A stretch of DNA of 53,277 nucleotides from contig CAIPLM010000048.1 of assembly GCA_903865895.1 (NCBI GenBank), positions 1 to 53,277 on the forward strand. The letters run 5' to 3'. Below, piece after piece: positions 8,067 to 16,578 of this stretch. The translations under genes were made by a program, and so were the position numbers. The notes under the pieces were generated by a model. The model saw only the letters and a list, made by a program, of their open reading frames with translations. It was not told the origin of the DNA and did no database searches. Origin of the DNA: an uncultured Rhodospirillales bacterium. GTDB lineage: Bacteria > Pseudomonadota > Alphaproteobacteria > Acetobacterales > Acetobacteraceae. Position 1 is the stretch's first letter. Every line of letters begins with the position of its first letter.

Positions 8067-9484
8067 GCCGCCCGCCATCCAACGGCGGCGCGTGGCCGAG
8101 GCGCGAGCCGCCGCACCGCCACCTCCATGCGCGCCAGCGAGCCGACCAGCAGCGCCAGCACGAGGTAGAAATCGACGTTGGAGATCGTCGGTGCCGAAAT
8201 CACCGCCGCCACCAGCGTGCCAACGATTGCGCCGGACGTGGCATCGACCACCAGCAGATCATCGCCATCCCCACCCATGCGGCGGACCCTTCCGACGGTG
8301 GCGAAAATCCGCCACGCGAACCACAGCACCAGGGCGATGCCGGGGATGCCGATATTGGCGATCAGCCCCGGCACCAGGCTCGAGGAGCGAACGCTGCCAT
8401 AGCCGGCCCCGAGCCCGGCGGTCGGCCATAGCAGCGCGATGCAATCGGCATCGAGCGAGGTGCGGTCCTCGTAGGAGGACGCCTTGCTCTTGGAGAGCGT
8501 CTGCGTCACCACCTCATCGACCGACTTGGCGAAGCTGCTGTCCAGGCTGGCTGCCGCCAGCACGCCTACCACCAGCAAAACGCCGAAGGGCACGCCGTAT
8601 TTGAGAATCCGCGCCGCTTCCGCCTTCGGCGCCACGGTCAGCGCGTAGACCAGCAGGAATGCCGCACCCGCGCCGAGCACGGCGTAGCCGGTGGTGGAGG
8701 TCGAGAGTGACAGCGTGCCGATCGAGACCGGCAGGAGCAGCATCGCCATCCGGCTGACATGGCCGCGCAGCAGCACCCAGGCGGCGGAATAGATCATGCC
8801 GGATTCGTAGAACGCCAGCGACGCGGGCTCGCTGAAGGGGCCGTTGGTGCGTAGCACGCTGCCGAACTCCTGGCCCTCGAAAATCACCCAGCCAGGGTTG
8901 GAGTAGAAGAACGCCGTCGGGAAGAAAACGCCGCCGAGCCGGCTTGCCACCTGCCACACGCTGACGAACGCCACGATGGCCGCTCCGGCCCAATAGGTGT
9001 GCATCAGCGCCCGCGGCGAGACGTCGGAGCGGGTGATGAACAAGGCGCCGAAAATCGCGACGCAGGCATTGGAGAGCAGATAGAGGTCCTGCGTGTAGTT
9101 GCTGGGCGTCGGGCCGATGGTGATGGGGAAGGGGAAGGCGCCATCGACCTTCTGCGGCCAGACCTCGAATTTCCCGGCGAAGGCGCGCGGCAGCACCACG
9201 GAGGTCAGTAGGGCGTAGACCACCAGGATGATCAGCGGCTCCAACAGCCGCAGCACTGCCGCCTCGCCGGCGAAGCGGGCGCCCAGCGCGTATTGCAGGG
9301 CGACGAAGCCCAGGAACAGCACCGCCGGCGGCAGGCCGGGCGGCAGGCCGAGCCCGCCGATCACCGCTGCGGCGGCGGCGCCGAAGGTGGAGAATATCAG
9401 GGCAAGCTGCAGCATGCGCACCGGCGCGAACAAGTACCATGCGCAGAGCGGGAACAGCACAACGCTGAGCTGGGTCAGTTCCAT
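8063..9484 (-). CDS. Polytopic membrane protein, probable Wzy-type polysaccharide polymerase
   Basis: 473 residues, almost entirely hydrophobic segments separated by short loops, about 10 to 12 predicted helices. There is a large periplasmic-type loop in the middle containing FPFPITIGPTPSNYTQDLYLL and FSEPASLAFYESG. Position between glycosyltransferases and the Wzz/BY-kinase gene, plus topology, argue for the Wzy polymerase or an O-antigen-ligase-like relative that joins repeat units. Sequence motifs of these families are weak, so the call rests on topology and context. Coupled to the next gene by an ATGA overlap; it starts 12 bases after the kinase stop. Confidence 0.72.
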   Translation of the reverse strand: MELTQLSVVLFPLCAWYLFAPVRMLQLALIFSTFGAAAAAVIGGLGLPPGLPPAVLFLGFVALQYALGARFAGEAAVLRLLEPLIILVVYALLTSVVLPRAFAGKFEVWPQKVDGAFPFPITIGPTPSNYTQDLYLLSNACVAIFGALFITRSDVSPRALMHTYWAGAAIVAFVSVWQVASRLGGVFFPTAFFYSNPGWVIFEGQEFGSVLRTNGPFSEPASLAFYESGMIYSAAWVLLRGHVSRMAMLLLPVSIGTLSLSTSTTGYAVLGAGAAFLLVYALTVAPKAEAARILKYGVPFGVLLVVGVLAAASLDSSFAKSVDEVVTQTLSKSKASSYEDRTSLDADCIALLWPTAGLGAGYGSVRSSSLVPGLIANIGIPGIALVLWFAWRIFATVGRVRRMGGDGDDLLVVDATSGAIVGTLVAAVISAPTISNVDFYLVLALLVGSLARMEVAVRRLAPRPRAAVGWRAA

Positions 9485-9496
9485 CGCGCCGGCCGC

Positions 9497-11755
9497 TCAG
9501 CGCACGTAGGTGCCGTATTGGCGCAGCGTCTCCGCCTGGTTGCCCTCGGTGGCACCGGCGGCATCGAGGTCGACCTGGGTGAGCACGGTGCCGGCGATGC
9601 GGGCGCCGTAGAGCCGCAGCGCCTTGATCGCCGACAGCACCAAGGCGCGCTGCGTCTTGCGCCAGCGCACCACCAGCACGGTGCGGTCGGCGATGCGCGA
9701 CAGCACGCGGGCATCGACGAAGGCGAGCGCCGGGGGGGCGTCGATGATCACGAGGTCATAGCGTGCCCGGGCCTCGGTCACGATCACCCGCAGCCGCTCG
9801 GAGGCGACCAGAATGGAGGCATCGCTTGGCGCGTCGGCGGCGGTGATGATGTCGAGGTCGGAGATCGCGTCGCGCCGCACCAATACGTCGATTGCGCTTC
9901 CGGTGGGCACCAGGTCCTGGCCGGGGGCGGTATGGCCGAGATTGGCCGGCCCCAGCCCCGGTTCGGCGGCGATGCCCAGCACTGCGGCGACCGAGGGGCG
10001 GCGCAGATCGCAATCCACCAGCAGGCAGCGCATCCCGGTCTGCGCCACGCTGCGGGCGAGGGAGACAGCGAAGAAGGTCTTGCCCTCCTGGGGCACCGCC
10101 GAGGTCACTAGGATCACCCGCGCCTGGGTCGGCCCCCCGGCGATTTGCAGCACGCCGCGCACCTGGCTCACTGCTTCGATGAATGAGGCCTCGCGCGGGT
10201 CGAGCGCCAAGGCCCGCTTGCGCCGGCGCACATGGGGCACCACGCCGAGCGCGATCAGACCGGTCTCGCCCTCCACTTGTTCGGCAGTGCGGAAGCCCGG
10301 CTCAAGCCGCTCGCGGATGAGGGCGGCGAGCCCGCCGGCGATCAGCGCGCCGAGGAAGGCGAGGATGAGGAATTGCCGCTTGGTGGGCGGCGCCGCCACG
10401 AAGGGCACGTTGGCGAGCGAAATCAGCTCGGCATCGGGCTGCTGGATGTCCCGCTCATTGGCGGTGCGTTCGGAGCGGTTGAGGTAATCGGTATAGACCG
10501 CCCGCGCCGCCGCCGCCTCGCCCTCAAGCTCGCGCAGGCGGATCTCCGATTTGTTCTGCCCGGCCACCTGCGATTGCAACTCCACCAGCGCCGCCTTCAG
10601 CGCGGCTTCGCGGGCGCGGGCGGCGTTCACCTCGCTGTCGAGCGCGCCGGCGATGCGGCTCATCTCCTGCTGGGCGCGCGCCCGCACCTCGCGCCGCTCG
10701 GCCCGCACGGCGAGCAGGATCGGCGAGGCGTCGGACTGGTTGAGCGCGAGGCTCGCTTCGCGGACGGAGAGCTCGGCTTCCTGCCCGCGCAGCCGCTGGA
10801 TCAGCGGCGAGGCGACCACCAGCGGCACGGCGGAGAGGTCGCCGGGATTGCGGCGGATTTCCTCGAGCGCCGCTTCGCGCTGCACCCGATCGGAGGTGGC
10901 GGCGACCAGCTGGGTGTTGAGCTGCACGAGTTGTTGCGACGCCACCGTGCCGCGCCGTGCGCCGGTCGAATCCAGACCATGGTCCTCCACCAGCCCGGCC
11001 TGTTCGCGGAAGGCGGCCACCGCGCGCTCGGCATTGCGCAGCTTGGCCTGCATGGGAGCGAGGCGCTCATCGAGCCAGGCATTGGCGCGAGTCACCGCGC
11101 GGTCCTTCAGCTCGCGGTTGAAGTCGAGATAGGTGCGGGCATAGGTGTTGGCGATGCGGGCGGAGAGCTCCGGATCATCGGTGCGCACCGCGACGCCGAT
11201 GACGTAGGAGCGGCCGTCATTATTGATGATCAGTTTCTCGCCGAGCAGCGCGGCGGTCACCAGACGGATCTTCTCGTCCTCGCTATAGGCCGGGCGGGCC
11301 GGGGTGCCGAGGCCGAAGAAATCGAGCGCCTGGTTCAGCGCCGCCTGCCATTCCGGCGGCGCCTGGTTCAGCACCGGGGCGAATTCGCGCTCATGCATCA
11401 GATCGAGCCGCGTCACCACCTGCTCGGCGAGCGCGGGAGAGCGTAGGATATCGACCTGGGTGCGCACCTCGATCACCTCGGACTGCGAGCCGGTGACGAA
11501 GGCCTGGAGATCCGAGAGCTTGTTCTTGCGGGTATCGACCAGCACCAGCGACACCGCCTCGTAGCGCGAGGGGAGCGTGAGGATGCGCGGCACGGCGGCG
11601 AGCAGCACGGCCGCCATCACCAGCAGCATGGTCACCCGGCGCCGCCAAATGACGTCGAACAGCTTGAAGGGGGAGACGAACTCCGGCGCCCTGGTATCGG
11701 CCGCCGGGCGGGTAGCATCGAGCAGCAACGGGTCGTCGGGATGGGTGAGCGACAT
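9497..11755 (-). CDS. Wzz-type co-polymerase fused to a bacterial tyrosine kinase (BY-kinase)
   Basis: 752 residues, the full-length proteobacterial ExoP/Wzc type. It has an N-terminal Wzz chain-length domain with TM1 at about 41-57, a long heptad-rich periplasmic region, TM2 near 455-475, then a cytoplasmic kinase with Walker A SAVPQEGKTF (about 550-560), Walker A' CLLVDCDLRRP (about 580) and Walker B DLVIIDAPP (about 668). The C-terminal tyrosine cluster is very short: only two tyrosines, in RQYGTYVR. The family controls chain length and export by autophosphorylation cycles with a Wza partner. A GGGGGA ribosome site precedes the ATG. It follows the initiating transferase by 9 bases. Confidence 0.93.
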   Translation of the reverse strand: MSLTHPDDPLLLDATRPAADTRAPEFVSPFKLFDVIWRRRVTMLLVMAAVLLAAVPRILTLPSRYEAVSLVLVDTRKNKLSDLQAFVTGSQSEVIEVRTQVDILRSPALAEQVVTRLDLMHEREFAPVLNQAPPEWQAALNQALDFFGLGTPARPAYSEDEKIRLVTAALLGEKLIINNDGRSYVIGVAVRTDDPELSARIANTYARTYLDFNRELKDRAVTRANAWLDERLAPMQAKLRNAERAVAAFREQAGLVEDHGLDSTGARRGTVASQQLVQLNTQLVAATSDRVQREAALEEIRRNPGDLSAVPLVVASPLIQRLRGQEAELSVREASLALNQSDASPILLAVRAERREVRARAQQEMSRIAGALDSEVNAARAREAALKAALVELQSQVAGQNKSEIRLRELEGEAAAARAVYTDYLNRSERTANERDIQQPDAELISLANVPFVAAPPTKRQFLILAFLGALIAGGLAALIRERLEPGFRTAEQVEGETGLIALGVVPHVRRRKRALALDPREASFIEAVSQVRGVLQIAGGPTQARVILVTSAVPQEGKTFFAVSLARSVAQTGMRCLLVDCDLRRPSVAAVLGIAAEPGLGPANLGHTAPGQDLVPTGSAIDVLVRRDAISDLDIITAADAPSDASILVASERLRVIVTEARARYDLVIIDAPPALAFVDARVLSRIADRTVLVVRWRKTQRALVLSAIKALRLYGARIAGTVLTQVDLDAAGATEGNQAETLRQYGTYVR

Positions 11756-11764
11756 GGCTTCCCC

Positions 11765-13219
11765 CTACATCGCGCCGCGGCGCAGCAGCACGGTCGGCAC
11801 GGTTTTCAGGAGGATCACAATGTCCTGCCACAGCGACCAGTTGCGCACGTACCAGGCGTCGAGATGCACCTTGCGGGCGTAGGAGGTGTCGCTGCGGCCG
11901 CTCACCTGCCACAGCCCGGTGAGGCCGGGGCGGACGGCGATGTAGTAGGAAATCTCGTCGCGATAGCGCGGGATCTCCTTCTCGATGATCGGGCGCGGGC
12001 CGACGAGGCTCATATCCATGCGGAAGACGTTGATGAGCTGCGGCAGCTCGTCGAGGCTGGTGGCGCGCAGGAAGCGGCCCACCGCGGTGACGCGCGGGTC
12101 CCGCCGCAGCTTCTGCGAGGCGGCCCATTCGGCGGCGGCCCTGGGGTCGCGCGCCAGGGTTTCGCGCAGCACCTGGTCGCCGTTCATCACCATGCTGCGG
12201 AATTTGAGGCAGCCGAACATCCGCCCGCCGAGGCCGACGCGGGGCTGGGCGTAGAACACCGGCCCGCCATCTCGGCGGATCAGCGCGGCGATCGCCAGGA
12301 ACACCGGGGCGAGGATCAGCAGCAGCAAAGCCGAACCGCCGACATCCATCGCCACCTTGGCGGCGCGCGCGACTGGCCAACTGGCATTGCTGCGGTAGGA
12401 GAGCAGCACCACGTCGAAATTGACAAAATACTGGGCGTGGTAACCCGGTGTCGGCAGGCCCTCGAGGCTCGGCATCACCGCGAAATCCACCTGCTCGCGC
12501 ACCAGGGCGGCGACCTTGCGGCGCGGCATCTGGAATGGCTCGTCGCCGGGCGCGCAGACCAGGAACCCGGCATCGAAGCGGGCGAGCATGGCGGCGTAGG
12601 AGGTGCTGTCGGGCGCCTCGACCACGTCATCGAGTGGGATGCGCCCGGCGATCTCGTAACCCATCGAGCGGTCCGACAGCAGGGCGGCCTGGGCGAGGCG
12701 GGCGGCGCCGACATCGCCGGCGATCAGCACCCGGCGCTGCCACAGGCCGAGCGCGTGCAGAATTTCGCGGGTCAGCAGGCGCATCAGGATGAAGCAGACC
12801 GGCATAAGCACCCAGATCCACACGAACCAGGAGCGCGAGATCGTCTGCTTCAGCAGGAATTGCAGGAATGTATCGAGCAGCATGCCGGCGAGGCAGACCT
12901 TCAGCACGTCGGCCGTCGCGGTCCAGAACAGCAGGCGGCGCACGTAGTGGCCGCGCTGATAGAGCCAGCCCAGCATGAGGGTGGCGATCGCGGTGAAGTC
13001 GTAGATGCGCAGGGTCGCTTCCTCGGGGGTGACCAGCCACCAGCGGCCGAACACCACCTGGTTGGACATCCCCGCCGTGTAGAAGCCGGCGACGAAGGCA
13101 GCGATGATGGCGGCGAGGTCGGAGAACAGGATCGCGTAGCTCCACGACATCGACTGCGCGAGACGCACCGGGCGCGCACCGGAGGCGACATCCTGGAGCT
13201 CCAGGATACCGGCCGCCAT
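11765..13219 (-). CDS. Initiating undecaprenyl-phosphate sugar-1-phosphate transferase (WbaP/GumD type)
   Basis: Starts polysaccharide assembly by transferring a sugar-1-phosphate from a nucleotide sugar to undecaprenyl phosphate. It has the WbaP-like layout: four to five N-terminal helices, a central nucleotide-fold region (RRVLIAGDVGAARLAQ), a fifth membrane segment (GGSALLLLILAPVFLAIAALI), then the catalytic domain with LKFRSM, LDELPQLINVF, SLVGPRP and RPGLTGLWQVSGRSD. The frame is open up to a TTG at 13348; the ATG at 13219 is the first ATG and gives 484 residues, but an intermediate GTG/TTG start is possible because no strong ribosome site marks the ATG. First gene of the minus-strand exopolysaccharide operon. 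Confidence 0.9.
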   Translation of the reverse strand: MAAGILELQDVASGARPVRLAQSMSWSYAILFSDLAAIIAAFVAGFYTAGMSNQVVFGRWWLVTPEEATLRIYDFTAIATLMLGWLYQRGHYVRRLLFWTATADVLKVCLAGMLLDTFLQFLLKQTISRSWFVWIWVLMPVCFILMRLLTREILHALGLWQRRVLIAGDVGAARLAQAALLSDRSMGYEIAGRIPLDDVVEAPDSTSYAAMLARFDAGFLVCAPGDEPFQMPRRKVAALVREQVDFAVMPSLEGLPTPGYHAQYFVNFDVVLLSYRSNASWPVARAAKVAMDVGGSALLLLILAPVFLAIAALIRRDGGPVFYAQPRVGLGGRMFGCLKFRSMVMNGDQVLRETLARDPRAAAEWAASQKLRRDPRVTAVGRFLRATSLDELPQLINVFRMDMSLVGPRPIIEKEIPRYRDEISYYIAVRPGLTGLWQVSGRSDTSYARKVHLDAWYVRNWSLWQDIVILLKTVPTVLLRRGAM

Positions 13220-13417
13220 GGCGCCGCCGGCCAATGCCTCTGCTCCCCAAATTCGTCGAAACACGTTCAACACGCGCAACCCGCCCGGATTTTCTACCTG
13301 GGATTGCAACACACGACAAAGAGTCGCGGCAACACCGCATTTGCACAAATTAGGGCTCGAAACGGCGATTCGATCTGCTATGCCATGTGAAGTGAGGCAT
13401 CCAGCGCATAGAGATCA

Positions 13418-14713
13418 TTGACTCATTTTTTTGGCAAACCGCGCACCTGGCGCCGACTGGCCATCCCCCTCGCCGCGCTCGGCGTGGCGGCGACCGGTGG
13501 AATTGCGTCTGCCGACCTGGTCGACGCGTTTTTTCCGCCCGGCATTATCGGCGGGGACGCCAATGTCGGCATTACCGTCTATAGCCGCGAGCACAAGGCG
13601 ACCGACCCGGTCGGCGTGCATGTCGGGGCCTTCACCATTCGGCCGCAGGTGGCCGTTGGCGGCGGCTATGACAGCAACCCGCTGTTCAGCCACAAGCCGA
13701 AGGGCGCGGAACTGTTCCAGACCACCGGCTCGGTCTCGGCGACCTCGGATTGGTCGACCGACAAGCTGAGCGCGTTGATCACCTTCGACGACACGCGCTA
13801 CCCCTCGCTGTCCAACCAGTCCGCCACCAACTGGTCGGCCTCGCTCGGGCAGGTGTTCGATTTCAGCACTGACCGCCTCGCGCTCACCGCGACCCATCTC
13901 GCGCTGCATCAGACCGCACGTGACCTCAATTCGGCGGCGCTCGATGCCCCCGGCGCCTATGGCGTCAATAATCTGCGCGCCACCTATGCCGCCACGCGCG
14001 GGCAGGTGACCTTCACGCCGCAGGTGCAGTACACCGGCTATCGCTACGATGACGTCGCCATCGCCGGGACGCGGGTTTCTCAGGGCTATCGCGACCGCGA
14101 CATCGTTGACGGCGAACTCGCGACCAAGTTCAGCTTCGCCCTGCTGCGGGACGTCGCGGTGGTGCTGCGCGGGGCCTCGATCCAGTATCGCGAGGCACGG
14201 CCGGGCCAGCCGAAACCGGATGCCACCGCCGTCTCGGCGCTGATCGGGCTCGATCATGCGACCTCGGCGGTGTGGCGCTATCGCATCCTCGCCGGCGTGC
14301 AGAGCCGCCAGTCCGCCAGCCCCGCGGTGAAGGCGCGTACGGCGCCGGTGGTGGAGGCCAATCTCATCTATATGCCCTCGGGCCTCACCACGCTGGGCCT
14401 TACCGTCACCCGTGCGGTGCAGGATGCCGCGGGCGAGTTCGCCGCCGCCTTCACCTATACCGAGGCACGGTTCTCGGTGGATCATGAGCTGACGCGGGAC
14501 CTGCTGCTGCATGGCCATGTCCGCGTGCAGCGCGCCGAATATGACCAGACGGGCACTGCCGAGACCGCCGCCAATGCCGAGGCCTCGGCGACCTGGCTGA
14601 TGAACCGCAACATGCGTCTCGTCGGCAGCTACGCCTATATCTCGAAACAACCCGCCGCCGGAGGCACCATCACGGAGAGCCTCGCGATGGTGCGGCTCCA
14701 ACTCGGGCTGTAG
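13418..14713 (+). CDS. Outer-membrane beta-barrel protein of the exopolysaccharide locus
   Basis: 431 residues beginning at TTG (13418); no in-frame ATG precedes the signal peptide. Residues 1-31 form a Sec signal (RR-rich start, hydrophobic LAIPLAALGVAATGG, cut after IASA). The mature part is rich in alternating polar/hydrophobic strands with aromatic girdles, e.g. FTIRPQVAVGGGYDSNPLF, and ends in repeated strand-like segments (RLVGSYAYISKQ, SLAMVRLQLGL). This resembles the BBP2-type barrels often encoded beside Wza/Wzc in exopolysaccharide clusters, where a secretion role is suspected. Divergent from the initiating transferase and 38 bases upstream of the export lipoprotein. Confidence 0.75.
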   Translation: MTHFFGKPRTWRRLAIPLAALGVAATGGIASADLVDAFFPPGIIGGDANVGITVYSREHKATDPVGVHVGAFTIRPQVAVGGGYDSNPLFSHKPKGAELFQTTGSVSATSDWSTDKLSALITFDDTRYPSLSNQSATNWSASLGQVFDFSTDRLALTATHLALHQTARDLNSAALDAPGAYGVNNLRATYAATRGQVTFTPQVQYTGYRYDDVAIAGTRVSQGYRDRDIVDGELATKFSFALLRDVAVVLRGASIQYREARPGQPKPDATAVSALIGLDHATSAVWRYRILAGVQSRQSASPAVKARTAPVVEANLIYMPSGLTTLGLTVTRAVQDAAGEFAAAFTYTEARFSVDHELTRDLLLHGHVRVQRAEYDQTGTAETAANAEASATWLMNRNMRLVGSYAYISKQPAAGGTITESLAMVRLQLGL

Positions 14714-14751
14714 ATGTGTCATCCTGAGGTCACGAACCCGGTCCGGAGACG

Positions 14752-15330
14752 ATGATGCCATCCAACCTGCGCCTTGGCCGACGCGCGCTGCTGGCCGCCG
14801 CCGCTCTGCCGCTCGCCGGCTGCGGCGGGCGCGGGCGCGACCTGCCGAAGCTGCCGCCGCTGGCGAGCCAGGCCTATAAGCTGGGCCCGGGCGACCAGAT
14901 CCGTATGATCACCTTTGGCGAGGATGCGCTCTCCGAGATTTTCCGGGTGTCCGATACCGGCAGCCTCGCCTTGCCGCTGCTCGGTGCGGTGCCAGCCCAG
15001 GGGCTGACCACGGATGAGCTCGGCGCGCGCATCGCTGGGCTATTGAAAAGCCGCAATATCCTGCGCAATCCCAGCGTTTCCATCGAGGTGACGGAGTATC
15101 GCCCGGTGTTCGTGCTGGGGGAGGTGACGCGGCCGGGGCAGGTGATCTACCAGCCCGGCATGAGCGCGCTCTCCGCCATCGCGGTCGCCGGCGGCTACAC
15201 TTATCGCGCGGTGGAGGATTTCGTCGGCATCACTCGGGTGATCGACGGCAAGCCCTTCCAGGGCCGCGCGCCCGCCGCCGAGCCGCTGGCGCCGGGGGAT
15301 ATCGTGACGATCTTCGAGCGCTACTTCTGA
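14752..15330 (+). CDS. Wza-like polysaccharide export lipoprotein
   Basis: 192-residue lipoprotein: signal with lipobox LPLAGC and acylated Cys at about residue 24. It has a polysaccharide export (PES) domain beginning YKLGPGDQIRMITFGED and one SLBB-type domain beginning VFVLGEVTRPGQVIYQPGMSALSAIAVAGGYT. It is half the length of E. coli Wza (about 380 residues) and lacks the second SLBB and the outer-membrane helix region, as in small ExoF/GumB-type exporters. Two tandem ATGs (14752 and 14755) follow GGAGACG; spacing favours the second. Inferred to form the periplasmic/outer-membrane conduit, perhaps with the barrel encoded just upstream. Confidence 0.92.
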   Translation: MMPSNLRLGRRALLAAAALPLAGCGGRGRDLPKLPPLASQAYKLGPGDQIRMITFGEDALSEIFRVSDTGSLALPLLGAVPAQGLTTDELGARIAGLLKSRNILRNPSVSIEVTEYRPVFVLGEVTRPGQVIYQPGMSALSAIAVAGGYTYRAVEDFVGITRVIDGKPFQGRAPAAEPLAPGDIVTIFERYF

Positions 15331-15337
15331 ACCCCCG

Positions 15338-16489
15338 TCACGGCGCGCAGTTCGTCACCCCCATGTCGGCCAGCGCCTCGCGGATCGCCCCCAGCGCCCC
15401 GTTCATCTCGGCCGCGCCGAGCCGGCCGATGCAGCCGATGCGGAAGCTCTCGGCCACCGTCAGCTTGCCCGGGTAGATCACGTAGCCCGCCGCCGCCAGC
15501 CGGTCATAGAAAGCCGGGAAGTCGAATTTCGGGTCGGATGGCATGCGCACGGTGACGATGATCGGCGCCTGCAACGCGTCCGGCAGCAGGGTCTCGAAGC
15601 CCATCTCGCGCAGCCCCTTGACCAGGATATCGCAGTTCGCCCGGTAGCGCCCGCTGCGCCCGGCCACGCCGCCTTCATCCAGGAACTCGGTGATTGCCTG
15701 GTCAAGCGCGAGGATGCAGTGCACTGGCGGGGTGAAGCGCCACTGGCCGGTTTTCTCCATCGCCACCCACTGGTCATGCAGGTCGAGGCTCAGCGAGGGG
15801 GCGTTGCCCTGGCACTCCGCCAGCGCGGATGTGCGGGCGAGGCAGAAGCCCATGCCCGGCGCGCCTTCCAGGCATTTGTTGGAGGAGGCGACCACTGCGT
15901 CGAACATGATCTCCCGCGCGTCGACTTCGAGCGCCCCGAAGGCGCTCATCGAATCGATCAGCAGCCGCCGCTTGTGGCGTGCGACCACGGCGCCGATCGC
16001 GGCGATCGGGTTCAATACGCCCGAGGTGGTCTCGCAATGCACCACCGCGACATGGGTGATCGCGGGGTCGGCGGCGAGGCGCGCATCGAGCGCCGCGGGG
16101 TCACAGGGCACGTCTTCCGCGGTTTCCTGCGCCTCGGCGTCGCGGCCGTAATAGGCGCACATCTTGAGCATGCGCGTGCCATAGGCGCCGTTGACCAGCA
16201 CCAGCAGCTTGCCGCCTGGGGGTACGAAGGTGCCGATCATCGCCTCGACCACGAAGGTGCCGCTGCCCTGCAGTGGCACGCAGACGAAGTCATCGCCGCC
16301 ATGAATGATATCCACCAGCCGGGCGCGCATTTGGGCGTTGATGGCGATGAAGCGCTTGTCGCGCGAGCCGAGGTCATGAAGCATCGCCTGCTTCACCGTG
16401 GCCGAGGTGGTGAGCGGGCCGGGGGTGAGGAGGAACGGGTCGCCGGTTGGCGATAGCGCGCGGTTGGCGTGAGGCTGCGTGGTGTCCAT
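15338..16489 (-). CDS. phnW: 2-aminoethylphosphonate--pyruvate transaminase-like PLP enzyme (PhnW family)
   Basis: 383-residue fold-type I aminotransferase. PhnW hallmarks are visible: LLTPGPLTTSATVKQAMLHDLGSRD at the N-terminus, CVPLQGSGTFVVEAM, VNGAYGTRM, HCETTSGVLNPI, DSMSAFGALEVD, the PLP lysine in SSNKCLEGAPGMGF and SLSLDLHDQW. PhnW converts 2-aminoethylphosphonate and pyruvate to phosphonoacetaldehyde and alanine. The ATG at 16489 has GGAGAG five bases ahead, so the longer frame to 16573 is rejected. Divergent from a LysR gene, its probable regulator. No phosphonatase (PhnX), PhnA or PhnY is in the window, so it could act on a related amine; confidence is high for family, moderate for substrate. 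Confidence 0.85.
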   Translation of the reverse strand: MDTTQPHANRALSPTGDPFLLTPGPLTTSATVKQAMLHDLGSRDKRFIAINAQMRARLVDIIHGGDDFVCVPLQGSGTFVVEAMIGTFVPPGGKLLVLVNGAYGTRMLKMCAYYGRDAEAQETAEDVPCDPAALDARLAADPAITHVAVVHCETTSGVLNPIAAIGAVVARHKRRLLIDSMSAFGALEVDAREIMFDAVVASSNKCLEGAPGMGFCLARTSALAECQGNAPSLSLDLHDQWVAMEKTGQWRFTPPVHCILALDQAITEFLDEGGVAGRSGRYRANCDILVKGLREMGFETLLPDALQAPIIVTVRMPSDPKFDFPAFYDRLAAAGYVIYPGKLTVAESFRIGCIGRLGAAEMNGALGAIREALADMGVTNCAP

Positions 16490-16538
16490 CTGCTCTCTCC
16501 GATCGATCCTGCTTGCGCGGTGATTGCGCCGGGCCCTA

Positions 16539-16575
16539 CCATAAATCAAATCGATATTGGCTATGGAATTCATAG
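16539..16575. promoter_or_regulatory. Candidate LysR operator in the phnW/lysR divergent promoter
   Basis: In the 89-base spacer, an AT-rich patch unlike the surroundings holds CTATG-GAATT-CATAG (16561-16575, perfect 5-base arms) and an interlocking CCATA ... TATGG pair (16539-16543 and 16562-16566). LysR regulators usually bind T-N11-A-centred interrupted palindromes between divergent genes. It lies next to the lysR start, suiting both autoregulation and phnW activation. Visible as sequence; function is inferred. Confidence 0.5.
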
Positions 16576-16578
16576 GCC

